Origin: JAGLWW01 sp964640225
GTDB taxonomy: Archaea > Aenigmatarchaeota > Aenigmatarchaeia > PWEA01 > JAGHBM01
Direction: 5' to 3'
Assembly (NCBI GenBank): GCA_964640225.1
Contig: CAZXFI010000005.1
Span: 1-64,000 of the forward strand
Length of the DNA stretch: 64,000 bases
How positions within the stretch are numbered: position 1 is the first letter of the stretch; each line of letters begins with the position of its first letter. The position numbers were made by a program, and so were the translations under genes. Positions 15,030 through 23,937 of this stretch are shown here, in pieces. The notes under the pieces were generated by a model. That model worked only from the letters and a program-made list of their open reading frames with translations. It was not told where the DNA came from and did no database searches.

Positions 15030-15608
15030 TCAGTAATCCTCGCACCGGAGCTCAAAATAGCTCTTCGGGTGGCTGCATGACGGGCAGGCCTCAGGAGGCT
15101 CCTCGCCCTCGTGCACGTAGCCGCACTTCCTGCAAACCCAGTATTTCTTTTCGCTTTTTTTGAAAAAACCGGACTGCACTTCCTTGAGCAATTTTGTGTA
15201 ACGCTCTTCATGGTGTTTTTCGGCCGCGGCTATGGCCCTCAGCCTTTTTGCTATGTCCGGAAAGCCCTCCTTCTCCGCGATTTCGGCGAATTCCGGGTAC
15301 ATTTCCGCGTTCTCGTAGTGCTCCCCCGCTATGGCGGCCTTCAGGTTGTCTGCCGTGGAACCCAGCGTAGTGGGCGCCTCGGCCTCAACCTTTACAGGAT
15401 CCTGTTCCACGCCGCTTTTTTTCTTGAGCTCGTTTATCAGGCGGAAAAGCCACTTTGCGTGCTCCCTCTCGTTATCTGCGGTAAGAAGAAAAATCTCCGC
15501 AATCTGCTCAAAGCCCTCCTTCTGCGCCGCTTTCGCGTAAAAAGTGTAGCGGTTTCGGGCCTGGCTCTCGCCTATGAAGGCCTTTGCCAGGTTTTTTATT
15601 GTCTCCAT
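15030..15608 (-). CDS. rbr: Rubrerythrin
   Basis: 192 residues. N-terminal four-helix ferritin-like domain with diiron ligands in ESQARNRY, EREHAKW, GEHYENAEMY and EKHHEERY; C-terminal rubredoxin-like knuckles YWVCRKCGYVH and ACPSCSHP. It reduces hydrogen peroxide to water, the next step after superoxide reductase. GAGGTGA lies upstream of the ATG. Neighbours of the same stress response stand on both sides. Confidence 0.95.
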   Translation of the reverse strand: METIKNLAKAFIGESQARNRYTFYAKAAQKEGFEQIAEIFLLTADNEREHAKWLFRLINELKKKSGVEQDPVKVEAEAPTTLGSTADNLKAAIAGEHYENAEMYPEFAEIAEKEGFPDIAKRLRAIAAAEKHHEERYTKLLKEVQSGFFKKSEKKYWVCRKCGYVHEGEEPPEACPSCSHPKSYFELRCEDY

Positions 15609-15666
15609 TTTTTCACCTCATGGTTTTGTTGTGAAAAAATATGAAACTTAAATTTCATAAATTCAA

Positions 15667-15948
15667 TCACCCCGTCAGCTCCTCAACTTCTTTCTTTCCT
15701 TCTTCCATCTCCTCTACCTGTTCCCTGTCGGCTCCCAGAAGAAGCGTCTGGAACTCCCCCACGTGCTCTTTCTCTTCCTTGGCCACGTCCAGAAGAACCT
15801 TTTTTATTTTCTCGTCCTGGGCAAGGGCGGCCATCTGCTCGTAAAGGTTTATGGCATCGTACTCGGCTATTATACCGGCCCTGAGAATTTCCTTGTCTAT
15901 GTCCTCTTTATTCGCCTTCCCAATATCTATCGGAATTTTTGACAGCAA
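15667..15948 (-). CDS. Encapsulin-type ferritin-like protein
   Basis: 93 residues from TTG 15948, chosen because GGGGGTG lies 5-6 bases upstream; an upstream ATG at 15981 would place the ribosome site inside the gene. The sequence RAGIIAEYDAINLYEQMA, then KVLLDVAKEEKEHVGEF, closely follows the ferritin-like part fused to the Pyrococcus encapsulin, as I recall it, down to the final EVEELTG. It has the two-helix half-ferritin layout that dimerises to build a diiron centre. No shell protein gene is in this window. Confidence 0.82.
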   Translation of the reverse strand: MLSKIPIDIGKANKEDIDKEILRAGIIAEYDAINLYEQMAALAQDEKIKKVLLDVAKEEKEHVGEFQTLLLGADREQVEEMEEGKKEVEELTG

Positions 15949-16019
15949 AACAACACCCCCTTTGTAACCAATTATTCGCAAAGCTCCCTTATATAATTAT
16001 GCAGCCCCAATACCCGGTT

Positions 16020-16280
16020 TCATTTCCTGAACCGGAAAATTCTTTTTGTCATCGCGCAAAGCCATTTGCAGTGCAGGACCAGGTGGAGAAGTATGAGTAA
16101 TCCCAGAAAAATTCCTGCCCAGTCGTGTACCTGGCTCAAAAAGCCTGGACGCAGGCCGAGATAACTGATTCCGAGAGAAGGAAGCAATCTCGGGAATTTA
16201 AGAAGACCTGTTGTGAAAACTACCAGAAAGGACAAAACCATGGCTGAGTCAATAACGTAGTTAATCGCGCTTCTGTTCAT
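16020..16280 (-). CDS. DUF4405-like small membrane protein
   Basis: 86 residues with two or three hydrophobic helices. Histidines in QVHDWAGIFLGLLILLHLVLH are spaced as in cytochrome b561-like DUF4405 proteins, which suggests possible haem binding, but this is inference. It lies between the ferritin-like and hemerythrin genes. Confidence 0.65.
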   Translation of the reverse strand: MNRSAINYVIDSAMVLSFLVVFTTGLLKFPRLLPSLGISYLGLRPGFLSQVHDWAGIFLGLLILLHLVLHCKWLCAMTKRIFRFRK

Positions 16281-16291
16281 CCTTTACCATC

Positions 16292-16726
16292 CTACTTGGG
16301 GGCAAATTCCGTAATCCTTTCCACGATTATCTTTTTCTGCTTATCGTCAAGCTCCGCGTCCAGCTTCGGGTAGACTTCCCTGTCTTCAAAATCCTTGTGC
16401 TTCATGATTACGGAGCAAAGCTCCCCTGCCTTGTCCGAAATGTCCGCATCCTTTCCCCCGGCCAGATCCTTTTGCATCTCATTCAGCAGCTCCACTATGT
16501 TGTCATGCTCCCTTTTCAGCTCCGGCACGGCCTCGTAGTCCTTGCTGTCTTCGGGCCTGGCAAAGGTAAAGATTGCCCTCTCCTCTATGAACATGTGCTT
16601 CTCCAGTTCCCACCTCAGGATGTCAAAATTTTTTCTTTCCTCCCCGGTGCCTATGCTCTCCCTGAACAGGGAAAGAAGCTTTTCAATCCTGCAGTGGTCC
16701 CTTGACATGAAATCCGCTAATTCCAA
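16292..16726 (-). CDS. Hemerythrin (HHE) domain protein
   Basis: 144 residues from TTG 16726; GGGAGGTG ends six bases upstream, and the in-frame GTG at 16735 is part of that ribosome site. Helical protein with HHE iron ligands at SRDHCRIEKLL, EKHMFIEERAIF, LKREHDNIVELL and MKHKDFEDREVYP. Such proteins bind oxygen, nitric oxide or iron. Fits the stress group. Confidence 0.87.
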   Translation of the reverse strand: MELADFMSRDHCRIEKLLSLFRESIGTGEERKNFDILRWELEKHMFIEERAIFTFARPEDSKDYEAVPELKREHDNIVELLNEMQKDLAGGKDADISDKAGELCSVIMKHKDFEDREVYPKLDAELDDKQKKIIVERITEFAPK

Positions 16727-16754
16727 AAAAAACACCTCCCTAATATTATTCTTT

Positions 16755-17330
16755 TTATAAATTGTTTTCCCACACTCTCCTTACCAGCTCCTCCGCGGTG
16801 ATTTTCTTTTCAAAAAGGAGCTTTATGTTTTCCCGGGATATCTCCTTTTTTATTCTTTCCTTCCGGGAGAGAGAGCGTATGTAGTTTTTTATCTGCTCCT
16901 TTAGCCTGCCCCTGAGCTCAGGCCTTTCAAGAAATTTCTCGGAAAACCTTTTTACAAAAGCCTCGTTCATCCTTATAAGGACGTTTACAGCCTTTTCCTT
17001 CTGCCCCTCCTCCGGAAGCTTCATCGCGACGCTGACTATGTTCCGCAAATTTTCCGGATTCCTGATGCCCCTCTCTACGAGGCTTTCCGCGCTTGAGGCT
17101 TCAACGGAAACTTTCCCGGATATGTTGAGGGCGCTCCTGTAGAATTCCTGCTTTTCTTCAGGGGTGGACAGGCTCTCCAGGCCCCTGTCCGTGTAAACGG
17201 ATACGATGGTTTTGTTCTCTTCCGCGGCGGCCTTGGAAAAGGAGCAGGGGCAGGCCGCCCGGGCCAGCGGTATCGTAGTCAGGACTAACAAAAACACTAT
17301 GATTCCGATTTTCTTGATTTCAAAGCTCAT
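16755..17330 (-). CDS. Secreted helical protein of unknown function
   Basis: 191 residues. Signal peptide of about 25 residues (IIVFLLVLTTIPLARAAC); the Cys after ARA could be a lipid attachment site, followed by CSFS. The mature part is helical and charged. Start has GGAGTGG upstream and overlaps the previous gene by 11 bases, so it is probably co-transcribed with the membrane regulator. No family recognised. Confidence 0.65.
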   Translation of the reverse strand: MSFEIKKIGIIVFLLVLTTIPLARAACPCSFSKAAAEENKTIVSVYTDRGLESLSTPEEKQEFYRSALNISGKVSVEASSAESLVERGIRNPENLRNIVSVAMKLPEEGQKEKAVNVLIRMNEAFVKRFSEKFLERPELRGRLKEQIKNYIRSLSRKERIKKEISRENIKLLFEKKITAEELVRRVWENNL

Positions 17331-18171
17331 TGAACCACTCCGTAAATCTTACATAATGGCTGGCGGAGGTCCTGTCCACCTCTACTATGTTCTTCCTTTC
17401 CAGGTTTTTTAAGGACACCGCAAGGCTGGATTTTGCAATGTCCAGCTTTCTTTCCATAAGGCTTCTTCTCATCTCCCCGCCGCTTTCCATCAGGGTCTTC
17501 ACTATTTTCGCCTCGTTCGGGGAAAGCGTCCTTACTATGCTCTGCCTCTTGTCCAGCTTCAATGTTTTCCTTTTCCTTGACCTGTAAAGCATAAACCCTG
17601 CTGCCGCCAGAACCAGCACGGGAACCGCGAAAACGAATATTTCCGGGCTGTTTTTCTCGCGGGAGGTATCGGGCAGCGTGTCTGTGTCCTTGTCAAAATA
17701 GTACCAGACCCCTATTTTTCCCGGGCTACCTTTCCAGTGAAGCTGCAGTATTTCCCCTGATTCTATAACCGGGTTGGGCTCCATGCGCACAAGGTTCGTG
17801 TCCTCGGGCATGGCAACGGTTACGTCAAGGTCTTGGAAGTCGGGAAGGGGCATTTCAAAATGCCAAGTGTCACCCGCCTTGCCTGTCAGGGCGGATGTCG
17901 CGTAGAGTATGTAGGCGCTCCCGGTCTCGCCTATTGAAACCTCAATGCTGTCGTTTTCCATCAGGTAAAGCGCCCCGTCCGCGTTTATTTCTTCCACATC
18001 TTCCTGAATGGGAATGTCTATCAGGCCGCTTCCCTCAATGCTTACTGCAACAAGGGAGTTGCCGTTGTCTTCTATTATCACCATATAATCCACGCTCTGT
18101 ATGTCGGCCCTAACCGCGGGCGCCAAGAGCATTATGATTATGAAAAGGAGGGGCATCTTCAGAATTTTCAT
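17320..18171 (-). CDS. Membrane-anchored winged-helix regulator
   Basis: 283 residues. Signal peptide, an all-beta external domain of about 170 residues, one transmembrane helix (FVFAVPVLVLAAAGFMLY, about 190-207), then a cytoplasmic winged helix: LSPNEAKIVKTLMESGGEMRRS, KSSLAVSLKNLERKNIVEVD. This layout is common in archaea for regulators that may sense outside conditions. The DNA target is unknown. It overlaps the secreted protein gene downstream. Confidence 0.75.
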   Translation of the reverse strand: MKILKMPLLFIIIMLLAPAVRADIQSVDYMVIIEDNGNSLVAVSIEGSGLIDIPIQEDVEEINADGALYLMENDSIEVSIGETGSAYILYATSALTGKAGDTWHFEMPLPDFQDLDVTVAMPEDTNLVRMEPNPVIESGEILQLHWKGSPGKIGVWYYFDKDTDTLPDTSREKNSPEIFVFAVPVLVLAAAGFMLYRSRKRKTLKLDKRQSIVRTLSPNEAKIVKTLMESGGEMRRSLMERKLDIAKSSLAVSLKNLERKNIVEVDRTSASHYVRFTEWFNEL

Positions 18172-18236
18172 AAAATAAAGATGCCCTTCCTGGTTTAAAT
18201 GGTTATCCCCGCCGCCGGGGCAGGGATAAGTTCATT

Positions 18237-18779
18237 TCAGGCAACCGCGTCTATGGAAACTGCTTCCACAGCAACGGGAGCAACTGCCCTGGCCAGCGGC
18301 CTGTGCACGGGGTACGGCTGGGGGAAGACTACGTATCTTCCGAAAGCCCTTTCCTCGCCGAACATGTTCTCGGCTTTCCAGAAACCTCTCCTGTACTTTC
18401 CCACGAAGAACTCGTCCCCGTAGAAACCGGCAAAGGTTCCTCCCTGGTATATTCCCCAGGACTCACGGCCCTGGTTGTCCTCTCCGACAAAGTACCCGTT
18501 CCCCAGGCGGCCCCACATCACGTGCTCCCCTTCATGGGTCCACAAAAGGAACCTTCTCGTTCTTCCCGTGACAGAGGCGGCCGCGCCTTCGTCTCCGGAT
18601 TCTTCCACCAGCTTCAGCGCCTCCTGGTACGTTGCAGGCACCATTTCCATGGCTTTTTCTTCCAGCGCCTCCTTTTCCGTGCTATAGTCTGCAAGGTCTG
18701 CTGATGCGCTGACCGTTGCTATTCCGCTTCCCAGTATCAGCACCGCCATCAGTGCCGCCGGGATTACATGCTTGTTCAT
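18237..18779 (-). CDS. Secreted protein, unknown
   Basis: 180 residues. Signal peptide ends at about VSASA. Middle part is rich in Gly and aromatics with a repeat-like rhythm (MWGRLGNGYFVGED, SWGIYQGGTFAGFYG, FFVGKYRRGFW), suggesting short beta hairpins somewhat like MORN repeats. C-terminus is Ala/Val rich. Ribosome site GGAGGTG upstream. No family identified. Confidence 0.6.
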   Translation of the reverse strand: MNKHVIPAALMAVLILGSGIATVSASADLADYSTEKEALEEKAMEMVPATYQEALKLVEESGDEGAAASVTGRTRRFLLWTHEGEHVMWGRLGNGYFVGEDNQGRESWGIYQGGTFAGFYGDEFFVGKYRRGFWKAENMFGEERAFGRYVVFPQPYPVHRPLARAVAPVAVEAVSIDAVA

Positions 18780-18932
18780 TTTTTCAACACCTCCAAATGT
18801 TTTTTGTGTTTAATCCCAGCACATGAACGGCATATAAAACCTGCACTGAACAGCGGTGAACAAGGGCGAACACAAAGGCAAAAAAACCTGTAATTTGCGC
18901 CCTGAAAAGTCGGCAAACCCCAAATTCTTTTC

Positions 18933-19700
18933 TTAACCGAATATTTCCCTTCTTTTCAGCACGGCCACGGCGCATATAAAAAACCCAAAAACCAGCATGC
19001 TCAAAAGAACATGGGTTTCTGTTTCTCCGGTGATTTCTTCAGGTTCGGGGAATTTCCCCAAACCTTCCTTTTTTTCTTCCGTTTCCCTGACCGACGTGGT
19101 GCTCTCTGCCGTGGAGAAGGAACTGCCTGTTTTGTTGTCCTGTTCCGTTGTTGTGGTGCTAACGGTGGTAGTTGGCGGGGTGCCCCCGGAGCTTCCGCCG
19201 CCCGAAACCGTGGTGGTGGTCGTGGATGTAGTGGCCACGTCACCCGACTGGAATACCTCAAAGTTTTCCTCGCTCCATTCGCTGTTGTTGAATGATATGA
19301 ATCCTGAAATGTTGGCCGTGCCGTCCGCTACATGAGTGCCGCTTCTGTTAACCGTGTAATTTGTGCCGCCGGGGAATCCAGATATGTCAAACCGCACGTT
19401 CCCCGAATCAGCGGTTGCGTTGAACTCAAGCACCTTTTCTCCGTCCCCCGCGCCCGTTGCGTTCCCGTTTATGTAAATCAGGGTTATGTTCACGGAATTT
19501 GCGGAGGTGACGCAAAACCCCGTGCTGTTGAAAATTATGTAAGAAGAGTCTATGGTTATGTTTTCAAAATCCATGGTATGGTTTGCCATGTAGATTTGGT
19601 TCCCAACATGAAACTCTATTTCGGGGGAAACGGTCACTCCCAGAGCGGCTGTAGAAAGAGCTATCAAAAGGAACGGAAGAAAAAATACATTGTTTTTCAT
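18933..19700 (-). CDS. Surface protein with Thr-rich stalk and C-terminal membrane anchor
   Basis: 255 residues from ATG 19700. Signal peptide (FFLPFLLIALSTAALG), a beta-rich domain with many N-x-S/T sequons, a Thr/Ser/Gly linker (TTTTTTVSGGG, TPPTTTVSTTTTEQ), and a C-terminal helix (LLSMLVFGFFICAVAVL) with basic stop. Part of the linker is identical in DNA to the linker of the papain-family protein at 56084. Lies 18 bases after the beta-helix protein gene. Probably anchored outside. Confidence 0.75.
   Translation of the reverse strand: MKNNVFFLPFLLIALSTAALGVTVSPEIEFHVGNQIYMANHTMDFENITIDSSYIIFNSTGFCVTSANSVNITLIYINGNATGAGDGEKVLEFNATADSGNVRFDISGFPGGTNYTVNRSGTHVADGTANISGFISFNNSEWSEENFEVFQSGDVATTSTTTTTVSGGGSSGGTPPTTTVSTTTTEQDNKTGSSFSTAESTTSVRETEEKKEGLGKFPEPEEITGETETHVLLSMLVFGFFICAVAVLKRREIFG
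19150..19192 (-). repeat. 43-base linker repeat shared with 58632-58674
   Basis: The bases encoding SSGGTPPTTTVSTT are identical on this strand to those at 58632-58674 in the surface protease gene, although the flanks differ. Confidence 0.88.
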
Positions 19701-19717
19701 GGTTTTCCCCAAAGGAT

Positions 19718-20881
19718 TCAGTGCAGGGCAGCCCACCCGGTTCCGTTGTAGTAGTAAAGCCTGTGGTCGGTTGAATTGGCAAAAAGCATGCCTTCCTCGG
19801 GACTGGCGGGCGCGGAGCTGGCCGGCTTCAGATGAAGCACGTCGTCAAGGTAAAAAACATCGTAGCCGTAAAAATCCCTGAAGTAGGACGGGTGAGAGCT
19901 GTTGTCCGTTACCGTGGCTGAAATCGTGTTTGACGCCGAGCAGCCATAAAACCGGTGATAACCTGTATTTCCGCTTTTAATCAGGACATCCCTGTCGTTG
20001 CCTTCAAACCTTGTGCCGAAAAACTTGTGCAGGCTGCAGCTTCTGCCGTCATCGGTTTCCATGACTATTCCGGTCCCGTTGTCGTGCCCCTCCACGTCAA
20101 CGCCGTAAACGGAGTTCGTGTCCGAGTCGTAAAACCTTATTCCCATGGGATAGTCGCCCGCAAGGTTCCTGCCGTTTGACACCATGCCGCTCAGAAAGGA
20201 ATTGGCGTTGGAATTGTACCCGAAGTTCACGCCGATTGTGCATCTCCTTACCATCACGTTGTCCAAGACGTTGTAGTAGGACCCGATTCCGTTCGCGGTT
20301 ATGTTTATTCCCACCGAGGGGGGAGATTCCGCGAAAAAATCGTCCACCATGACATCCTCTATCTTGCAGTACTGGCAGTTCTCCATCAGAATGCCGCCGG
20401 AGGAGTTTACAGAGTCCGCGCCGTCTATCACAAGGTTCCTGATTGAGGTGCCCATGGAAACGTCCGAGTCCGTTCCTATTTTTACCGCATAATCGTTGAA
20501 GCCGCCGGGCACGTACTTGTTTATCTTTATCTCCGTGACCTCGTTTGTCGTGGGCACTGCAGTCACGCCCCAGCCCTGGCCCTCTATGGTCACGGAAAGG
20601 TTTCCTGTTTCAATTGACTCGTTTATGAGAAAGGAACCGGCAGGCAGCCACACGTGCCCCCCGTTGGTTTCGTTCAGGTCGTCTATAGCAAGCTGGATGT
20701 TATCCCCCGAGGCTTCCCAGTACCTGCCCCTGCTGTTGGTTATGAAAGTGGAGGCGGTGTCCTGCGTGTCCGATATGGTCCGGGTAAGAGACCAGGCAAC
20801 GGGAACGGTTACAAGAATGAACAATAAGGCCGCCAGAAAGGCCTTGACTTCTCTCCCCAAAATTTTATTCGTTAGGCACAC
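19718..20881 (-). CDS. Secreted right-handed beta-helix protein
   Basis: 387 residues. Hydrophobic leader (FLAALLFILVTVPVAWS), then IQLAIDDLNETNGGHVWLPAG, typical for the first coil of pectate-lyase-like beta helices, and repeated short strands with Asn/Gly turns. The last 30 residues (SPEEGMLFANSTDHRLYYYN) resemble phage tail-fibre or adhesin tips. No catalytic motif seen. The first codon is GTG at 20881; the exact start is uncertain. Same operon as the stalked surface protein downstream. Confidence 0.75.
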   Translation of the reverse strand: MCLTNKILGREVKAFLAALLFILVTVPVAWSLTRTISDTQDTASTFITNSRGRYWEASGDNIQLAIDDLNETNGGHVWLPAGSFLINESIETGNLSVTIEGQGWGVTAVPTTNEVTEIKINKYVPGGFNDYAVKIGTDSDVSMGTSIRNLVIDGADSVNSSGGILMENCQYCKIEDVMVDDFFAESPPSVGINITANGIGSYYNVLDNVMVRRCTIGVNFGYNSNANSFLSGMVSNGRNLAGDYPMGIRFYDSDTNSVYGVDVEGHDNGTGIVMETDDGRSCSLHKFFGTRFEGNDRDVLIKSGNTGYHRFYGCSASNTISATVTDNSSHPSYFRDFYGYDVFYLDDVLHLKPASSAPASPEEGMLFANSTDHRLYYYNGTGWAALH

Positions 20882-20902
20882 CCCGTTAAGCAGTCTGAAA
20901 AT

Positions 20903-21109
20903 TCAAACCCCCAGGTCTTTGTTTATTCTTTCCCTTGCAAGATAGCGGCCCAGGTTGGAAATTTCGTATTCCGGGAGTTCCCGGCCCGAATTATATTTTT
21001 CTATAAGCTCTTTTTTTGTTTCCAGGTAGTTCAAGCCCTGGCCTATTGCATACGCCGACAAAAGCGCCGGCACCAGAATTTCCGGGCCCACTGTTACCGC
21101 TTCAATCAT
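20903..21109 (-). CDS. Small hypothetical protein
   Basis: 68 residues. One hydrophobic N-terminal helix (PEILVPALLSAYAIGQGL) and a charged C-terminal half that looks like a small helical domain. Not recognised. It sits just upstream of the beta-helix gene in the same direction. Confidence 0.5.
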   Translation of the reverse strand: MIEAVTVGPEILVPALLSAYAIGQGLNYLETKKELIEKYNSGRELPEYEISNLGRYLARERINKDLGV

Positions 21110-21131
21110 AATACCAGATAGAATTCAATAC

Positions 21132-22625
21132 TTAAAAACCTGACAGCAGCAAAAATACCGGCAAAAGCGTGAAGAGATACAACAGAAAAACAGGCCTCTC
21201 GTCATAATTCTTCCTGTTCACCAGCCAGAACTGCGCCAGGCTCAGACCCAGGAAAAGCAGAACCACGAAAAAGTTTCCCGTAATTAAAATCACGGAAAGG
21301 TAGGCCGCCACGAAAAAAAATCCCGTCAGCAGCTTGGCTTTTTCCAGCCCCAGGACCACGGGCAGGGTTTTTATCCCTGCCCTTTTGTCTCCCCTGTAGT
21401 CCTTTATGTCTATGAAATTGGTCGCGGCCGTGAAAGCTGTCAGGATTATCAGCGCTATGACAGGGGGGAAACTCCCCGGGGAGCCTCCCGCAAAAACGAA
21501 TCCCAGAATCACCAGAACAAGGGAGTTAAGGGATATGAAAATTTTTGAAAAAAAAGTCACCCTTTTCAATCTCAGGGGCGGCATGGAGTAAAGGAAATAG
21601 TTGCCTGTGAAAAGGACTATGAAAAACAGGGTTTGTGGTCCGGAAAAACCCGCAAATACCAGAGCAAGCACCAGGAAAGCCCAGCCTAACCTTAAGTAAT
21701 GCCTGTCTTTTATGGTTTTTTTTACGTGAGGCCTCCCCCTGTTGGACACCATGTCTATCTCGTGGTCGGCGATATTGTTCGTGACCACAGAGAAAAGCAA
21801 GGCAAAGGCTATGCTGACTGGTATGAAAAACAAATGGAAAACGTTTTCCGCCGTGACCGCGAGCCCAGGGCCGAGAGCGATGCCCAGGAAAAACATAATC
21901 TCGTAATGCGCTATCCTGAGCAGCCTTGAATCCCTGAGTAGCTCCCTGAAGTATTCCCTGTTCGCAAGGTAAAAAAGGATTGTGACCAAAAAAAATGAAG
22001 TGACCAGGAAAAAATCGGCCATTAGCAGGTCTGAGGGCACGTAAGCCAGGCCTAAAAGCTCCAGAAGCCCCCTGACGAAAAAGGGAGAAATTCCGTAAAG
22101 GAATATAGCCGCGTAAACAAGCACAGCGGAAAAAAGGCTCTTGAGGGGCCTGGACATCTTAATCCAGAAATAAAAGAAACTCATTACCAGCACCAGGGCA
22201 ATCTCTATCCTCATTCCCGGCGTGGCGCCCATGCCCTGGAAGTCCCCGAAGAACGTGAAGAACCTTAGAAGAAGGTTTTCATGTACCCCCGGAAGAAGGT
22301 AGGAAATCTGGTAGCCCGAGCCCCTGCTTATCAGCAGGTCAAGAACCGGGGCAAGGCTTGTTATGAAAAACGCGGGAAGCACCACCCTGGCCGTCTTTTT
22401 CACGCTTTCTCTCGTGACCAGGTGAAAAAGCAAAATCAGGCCCAGGGCCAGGGCCACGTATGAAAGATAATAGTGGACAAGCCTGGGAGCGAGAAACTCG
22501 GCCCGGGTTGAGAACATCTCCAGGAAGTTTCTCAGCGTGACCGCAAAGAAGAAAGCAAGCACGGAATAGAGGAACGGGGCGCCGGAATTTTCAAGAGATT
22601 CCACCGCCCGCTTAAGTACTTTCAT
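21132..22625 (-). CDS. UbiA-family prenyltransferase with extra N-terminal membrane domain
   Basis: 497 residues, far longer than the usual 280-300. The C-terminal 280 residues have both UbiA aspartate motifs: NNIADHEIDMVSNRGRP (first Asp replaced by Asn) and DIKDYRGDKRAGIKTLP. The first 200 residues add about six hydrophobic helices not found in standard members. It should move a prenyl chain to a membrane-bound acceptor. Which one is unclear; the gene at 40160 is the better candidate for the core lipid pathway. Confidence 0.75.
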   Translation of the reverse strand: MKVLKRAVESLENSGAPFLYSVLAFFFAVTLRNFLEMFSTRAEFLAPRLVHYYLSYVALALGLILLFHLVTRESVKKTARVVLPAFFITSLAPVLDLLISRGSGYQISYLLPGVHENLLLRFFTFFGDFQGMGATPGMRIEIALVLVMSFFYFWIKMSRPLKSLFSAVLVYAAIFLYGISPFFVRGLLELLGLAYVPSDLLMADFFLVTSFFLVTILFYLANREYFRELLRDSRLLRIAHYEIMFFLGIALGPGLAVTAENVFHLFFIPVSIAFALLFSVVTNNIADHEIDMVSNRGRPHVKKTIKDRHYLRLGWAFLVLALVFAGFSGPQTLFFIVLFTGNYFLYSMPPLRLKRVTFFSKIFISLNSLVLVILGFVFAGGSPGSFPPVIALIILTAFTAATNFIDIKDYRGDKRAGIKTLPVVLGLEKAKLLTGFFFVAAYLSVILITGNFFVVLLFLGLSLAQFWLVNRKNYDERPVFLLYLFTLLPVFLLLSGF

Positions 22626-22669
22626 GATAAATATTTAGCCGGTGAAAATAAAAATCAATTGGTGCTTTA

Positions 22670-23350
22670 GTGAAAACAGGCGTACTTTTCTCGGGAGGCA
22701 AGGATTCCTGCCTTGCAATACAGAAGGCCATGGAAAAGGAGGAGGTTGTGTGCCTCATCACGGTAGTCTCAGAGAATCCCGAGAGCTACATGTTCCATAC
22801 CCCGAACATAGGGCTCACCGCGCTTCAGGCCGAGGCGGCGGGGCTGCCCCTTTTGTCCATAGTAACCCCGGGAGAGAAGGAAAGGGAGCTGGAGGAGCTG
22901 GAAAGGGTTTTGAAAAAGGCCAAGGAACTCTTCGGGATAGATGGGGCAGTCACCGGGGCGATAGCCTCAAGCTACCAGAAAGAAAGGATAGAAAACATCT
23001 GCAGCAAGCTCGGAATTGAAAGCATTAATCCTCTCTGGGGCGTGAACCAGACAGAGGTTCTCCGGGAGATTGTTGAAAGCGGCTTTGACGTGATGATAAC
23101 CGGTGTTTTTGCCGAGCCCCTCGGAAGGGAGTGGCTGGGAAGGATAATAGACATGGAAACCATCAGGGAACTGGAGGAGCTTTGGGAGAAACACGGGATA
23201 AACCCCTCCGGCGAGGGCGGGGAAATAGAAACCACGGTGCTGGACGCGCCTTTCTTTAAAAAAAAGGTTGAAATAAAAGAGACTTCTTTGCACTTCTCAA
23301 ATTATTCAGGAATTTTAAATATAGAAAAGGCTGTTCTGAAAGAAAAATAA
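22670..23350 (+). CDS. Dph6-like ATP-dependent ligase (diphthine--ammonia ligase family)
   Basis: 226 residues from GTG 22670 with GGTGC upstream. PP-loop type ATP motif VLFSGGKDSCLA at the start, HTPNIGLTALQAEA, DGAVTGAIASSYQKERIENIC and PLWGVNQTEVLREIV match the archaeal MJ0570 family. It would amidate diphthine on elongation factor 2, or a related reaction. Alone on this strand between leftward genes. Confidence 0.85.
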   Translation: MKTGVLFSGGKDSCLAIQKAMEKEEVVCLITVVSENPESYMFHTPNIGLTALQAEAAGLPLLSIVTPGEKERELEELERVLKKAKELFGIDGAVTGAIASSYQKERIENICSKLGIESINPLWGVNQTEVLREIVESGFDVMITGVFAEPLGREWLGRIIDMETIRELEELWEKHGINPSGEGGEIETTVLDAPFFKKKVEIKETSLHFSNYSGILNIEKAVLKEK

Positions 23351-23356
23351 AATCAA

Positions 23357-23902
23357 TCAGAATTCGCAGAAAACGGCCGCCGCAACCACTGTGGTCCACA
23401 GGCCGTCCTTGTTTCCCTGCGCGGTCTGGGTAACGTTCGTGGCCCTGACGAACCTTCCGCTCATTTTGTACTCCTGCTTCCTCTCGTTCCACGCCATGTC
23501 AGGGTCAAACTCCAGCCCCAGGGTTGTCGCAAGCATGGTAGCAGCCAGGTCCTCCGCGTAATCACCCGCCTTCTGGGCCGTCTCCCCGAAGCTGTGGTGC
23601 TCCGAGAGGTAGCCGTAGGAATCGTTTTCCTTGGGAACTGCCAGGCCAATTGAGGCCGCTATGAGCCTGTTCGGCTCGTTGGTGGAATTCCTGGCCATCA
23701 CAGAAAAGGTTATCTGGCCCGGCTTGAGCAGCTGCAGCCCCCTTTCCCTGGGAACAATGCTGCATTTCGGCGGGAATATGCTGGACACGCAAACTATGTT
23801 GCACTTCTCTATTCCGGCGTTCCTCAGGGCGAGCTCAAAGGACTGAAGGTAGTCCTTGTGCACCCCGACTCCCTTAGTCAGAAACATTTTTTTCGGAACC
23901 AT
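23357..23902 (-). CDS. pdaD: Pyruvoyl-dependent arginine decarboxylase
   Basis: 181 residues. The self-cleavage site is in VCVSSIFPPKC (Ser becomes the pyruvoyl group). Other family blocks: GVGVHKDYLQSFELALR, SVMARNSTNEPNRLIAASIGLAVP, SYGYLSEHHSFGE, and the final TVVAAAVF. It makes agmatine, the first step of archaeal polyamine synthesis. No other polyamine gene is adjacent. Confidence 0.95.
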   Translation of the reverse strand: MVPKKMFLTKGVGVHKDYLQSFELALRNAGIEKCNIVCVSSIFPPKCSIVPRERGLQLLKPGQITFSVMARNSTNEPNRLIAASIGLAVPKENDSYGYLSEHHSFGETAQKAGDYAEDLAATMLATTLGLEFDPDMAWNERKQEYKMSGRFVRATNVTQTAQGNKDGLWTTVVAAAVFCEF

Positions 23903-23937
23903 TTTTCTTTTTTATGGGGAAATGCTTATAAAGTTTT

